Positions 63,766 to 64,000 of a stretch of DNA of 64,000 bases are shown here, one piece after another. The DNA comes from Zygaena filipendulae. Taxonomy: Eukaryota > Arthropoda > Insecta > Lepidoptera > Zygaenidae. Location of the stretch: contig OU015666.1 of NCBI GenBank assembly GCA_907165275.2, forward strand, positions 464,001 to 528,000. The letters run 5' to 3'. The position numbers were made by a program, and so were the translations under genes. The notes below the pieces were generated by a model. The model ran no database searches, was not told the DNA's origin, and saw only the letters and a program-made list of their open reading frames with translations. Each line of letters opens with the position of its first letter. The stretch's first letter is position 1.

Positions 63766-64000
63766 TACACCGGCAGAATTAGCGGAACATAAAAAGGCAG
63801 AGTATAGAAATAATTACGTATATACATATATTAAAACAAATTATTATCAGGCATGAAGTAATAAACTAATATGCATGTTATAACATCGACTTTAAGAAGT
63901 TTTTAGTTAAATTTTATTAAAAGTAATCAAAATTAAAAAAAAAAATCTCTAGTTTGTGAGAACACAGACAATGTTGCAAATAAAAGTTGAATGACATAGG

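Overview
This 64 kb window looks like gene-poor nuclear DNA from a lepidopteran insect. The reasons are: many copies of a short Helitron-like repeat of the LEP1 type (5' TC..., 3' hairpin then CTAG, the GGGGCACAGCTAG end); the moth/butterfly repeats starting CCGGCCAAGTGCGAGTCGG; LINE tails of the form AAATAAATAAATA; an AT-rich background; and no bacterial-type operons. No host protein-coding gene could be supported. Almost every recognisable feature is a transposable element (TE) or its remnant, often nested. The window may be intergenic or a large intron.

Layout. 1-13.6 kb: MITEs, foldback elements and Helitron-like copies, plus a 5'-truncated LINE at 12.03-12.58 kb with a 14-bp target duplication, and a hAT-like MITE inside another MITE (12.99-13.6 kb). 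13.6-25.9 kb: more MITEs, Helitron-like copies, a second copy of a foldback-linked repeat (20.9-21.6 kb) and GC-rich patches. 26.1-32.5 kb: a nearly complete minus-strand LINE with ORF1 and an ORF2 carrying endonuclease, reverse transcriptase and RNase H. It sits in a Helitron-like copy with a 13-bp target duplication, and its ORF2 is split by a later 245-bp LINE-tail insertion. 35.9-42.5 kb: a complete minus-strand BEL/Pao LTR retrotransposon with two 343-bp LTRs that read as identical and one uninterrupted Gag-Pol frame of about 1,745 codons. 42.5-64 kb: dense Helitron-like copies, MITEs, two LINE 3' ends that retain the end of their pol frame, and a tRNA-headed SINE.

How the genes work together. 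The BEL/Pao polyprotein supplies capsid, protease, reverse transcriptase, RNase H and integrase for its own copying, with LTRs, primer-binding site and polypurine tract in place. The LINE's ORF1 (RNA-binding) and ORF2 (nicking and reverse transcription) would have driven target-primed insertion. The smaller elements encode nothing and must depend on enzymes encoded elsewhere. I did not find a convincing new biological system. The most interesting signals are the young BEL/Pao copy without a visible target duplication, two Helitron-like elements from different subfamilies carrying the same insert at the same terminal position, a repeated composite of a unique block plus a foldback, and a MITE family carrying paired TGACGTCA sites.
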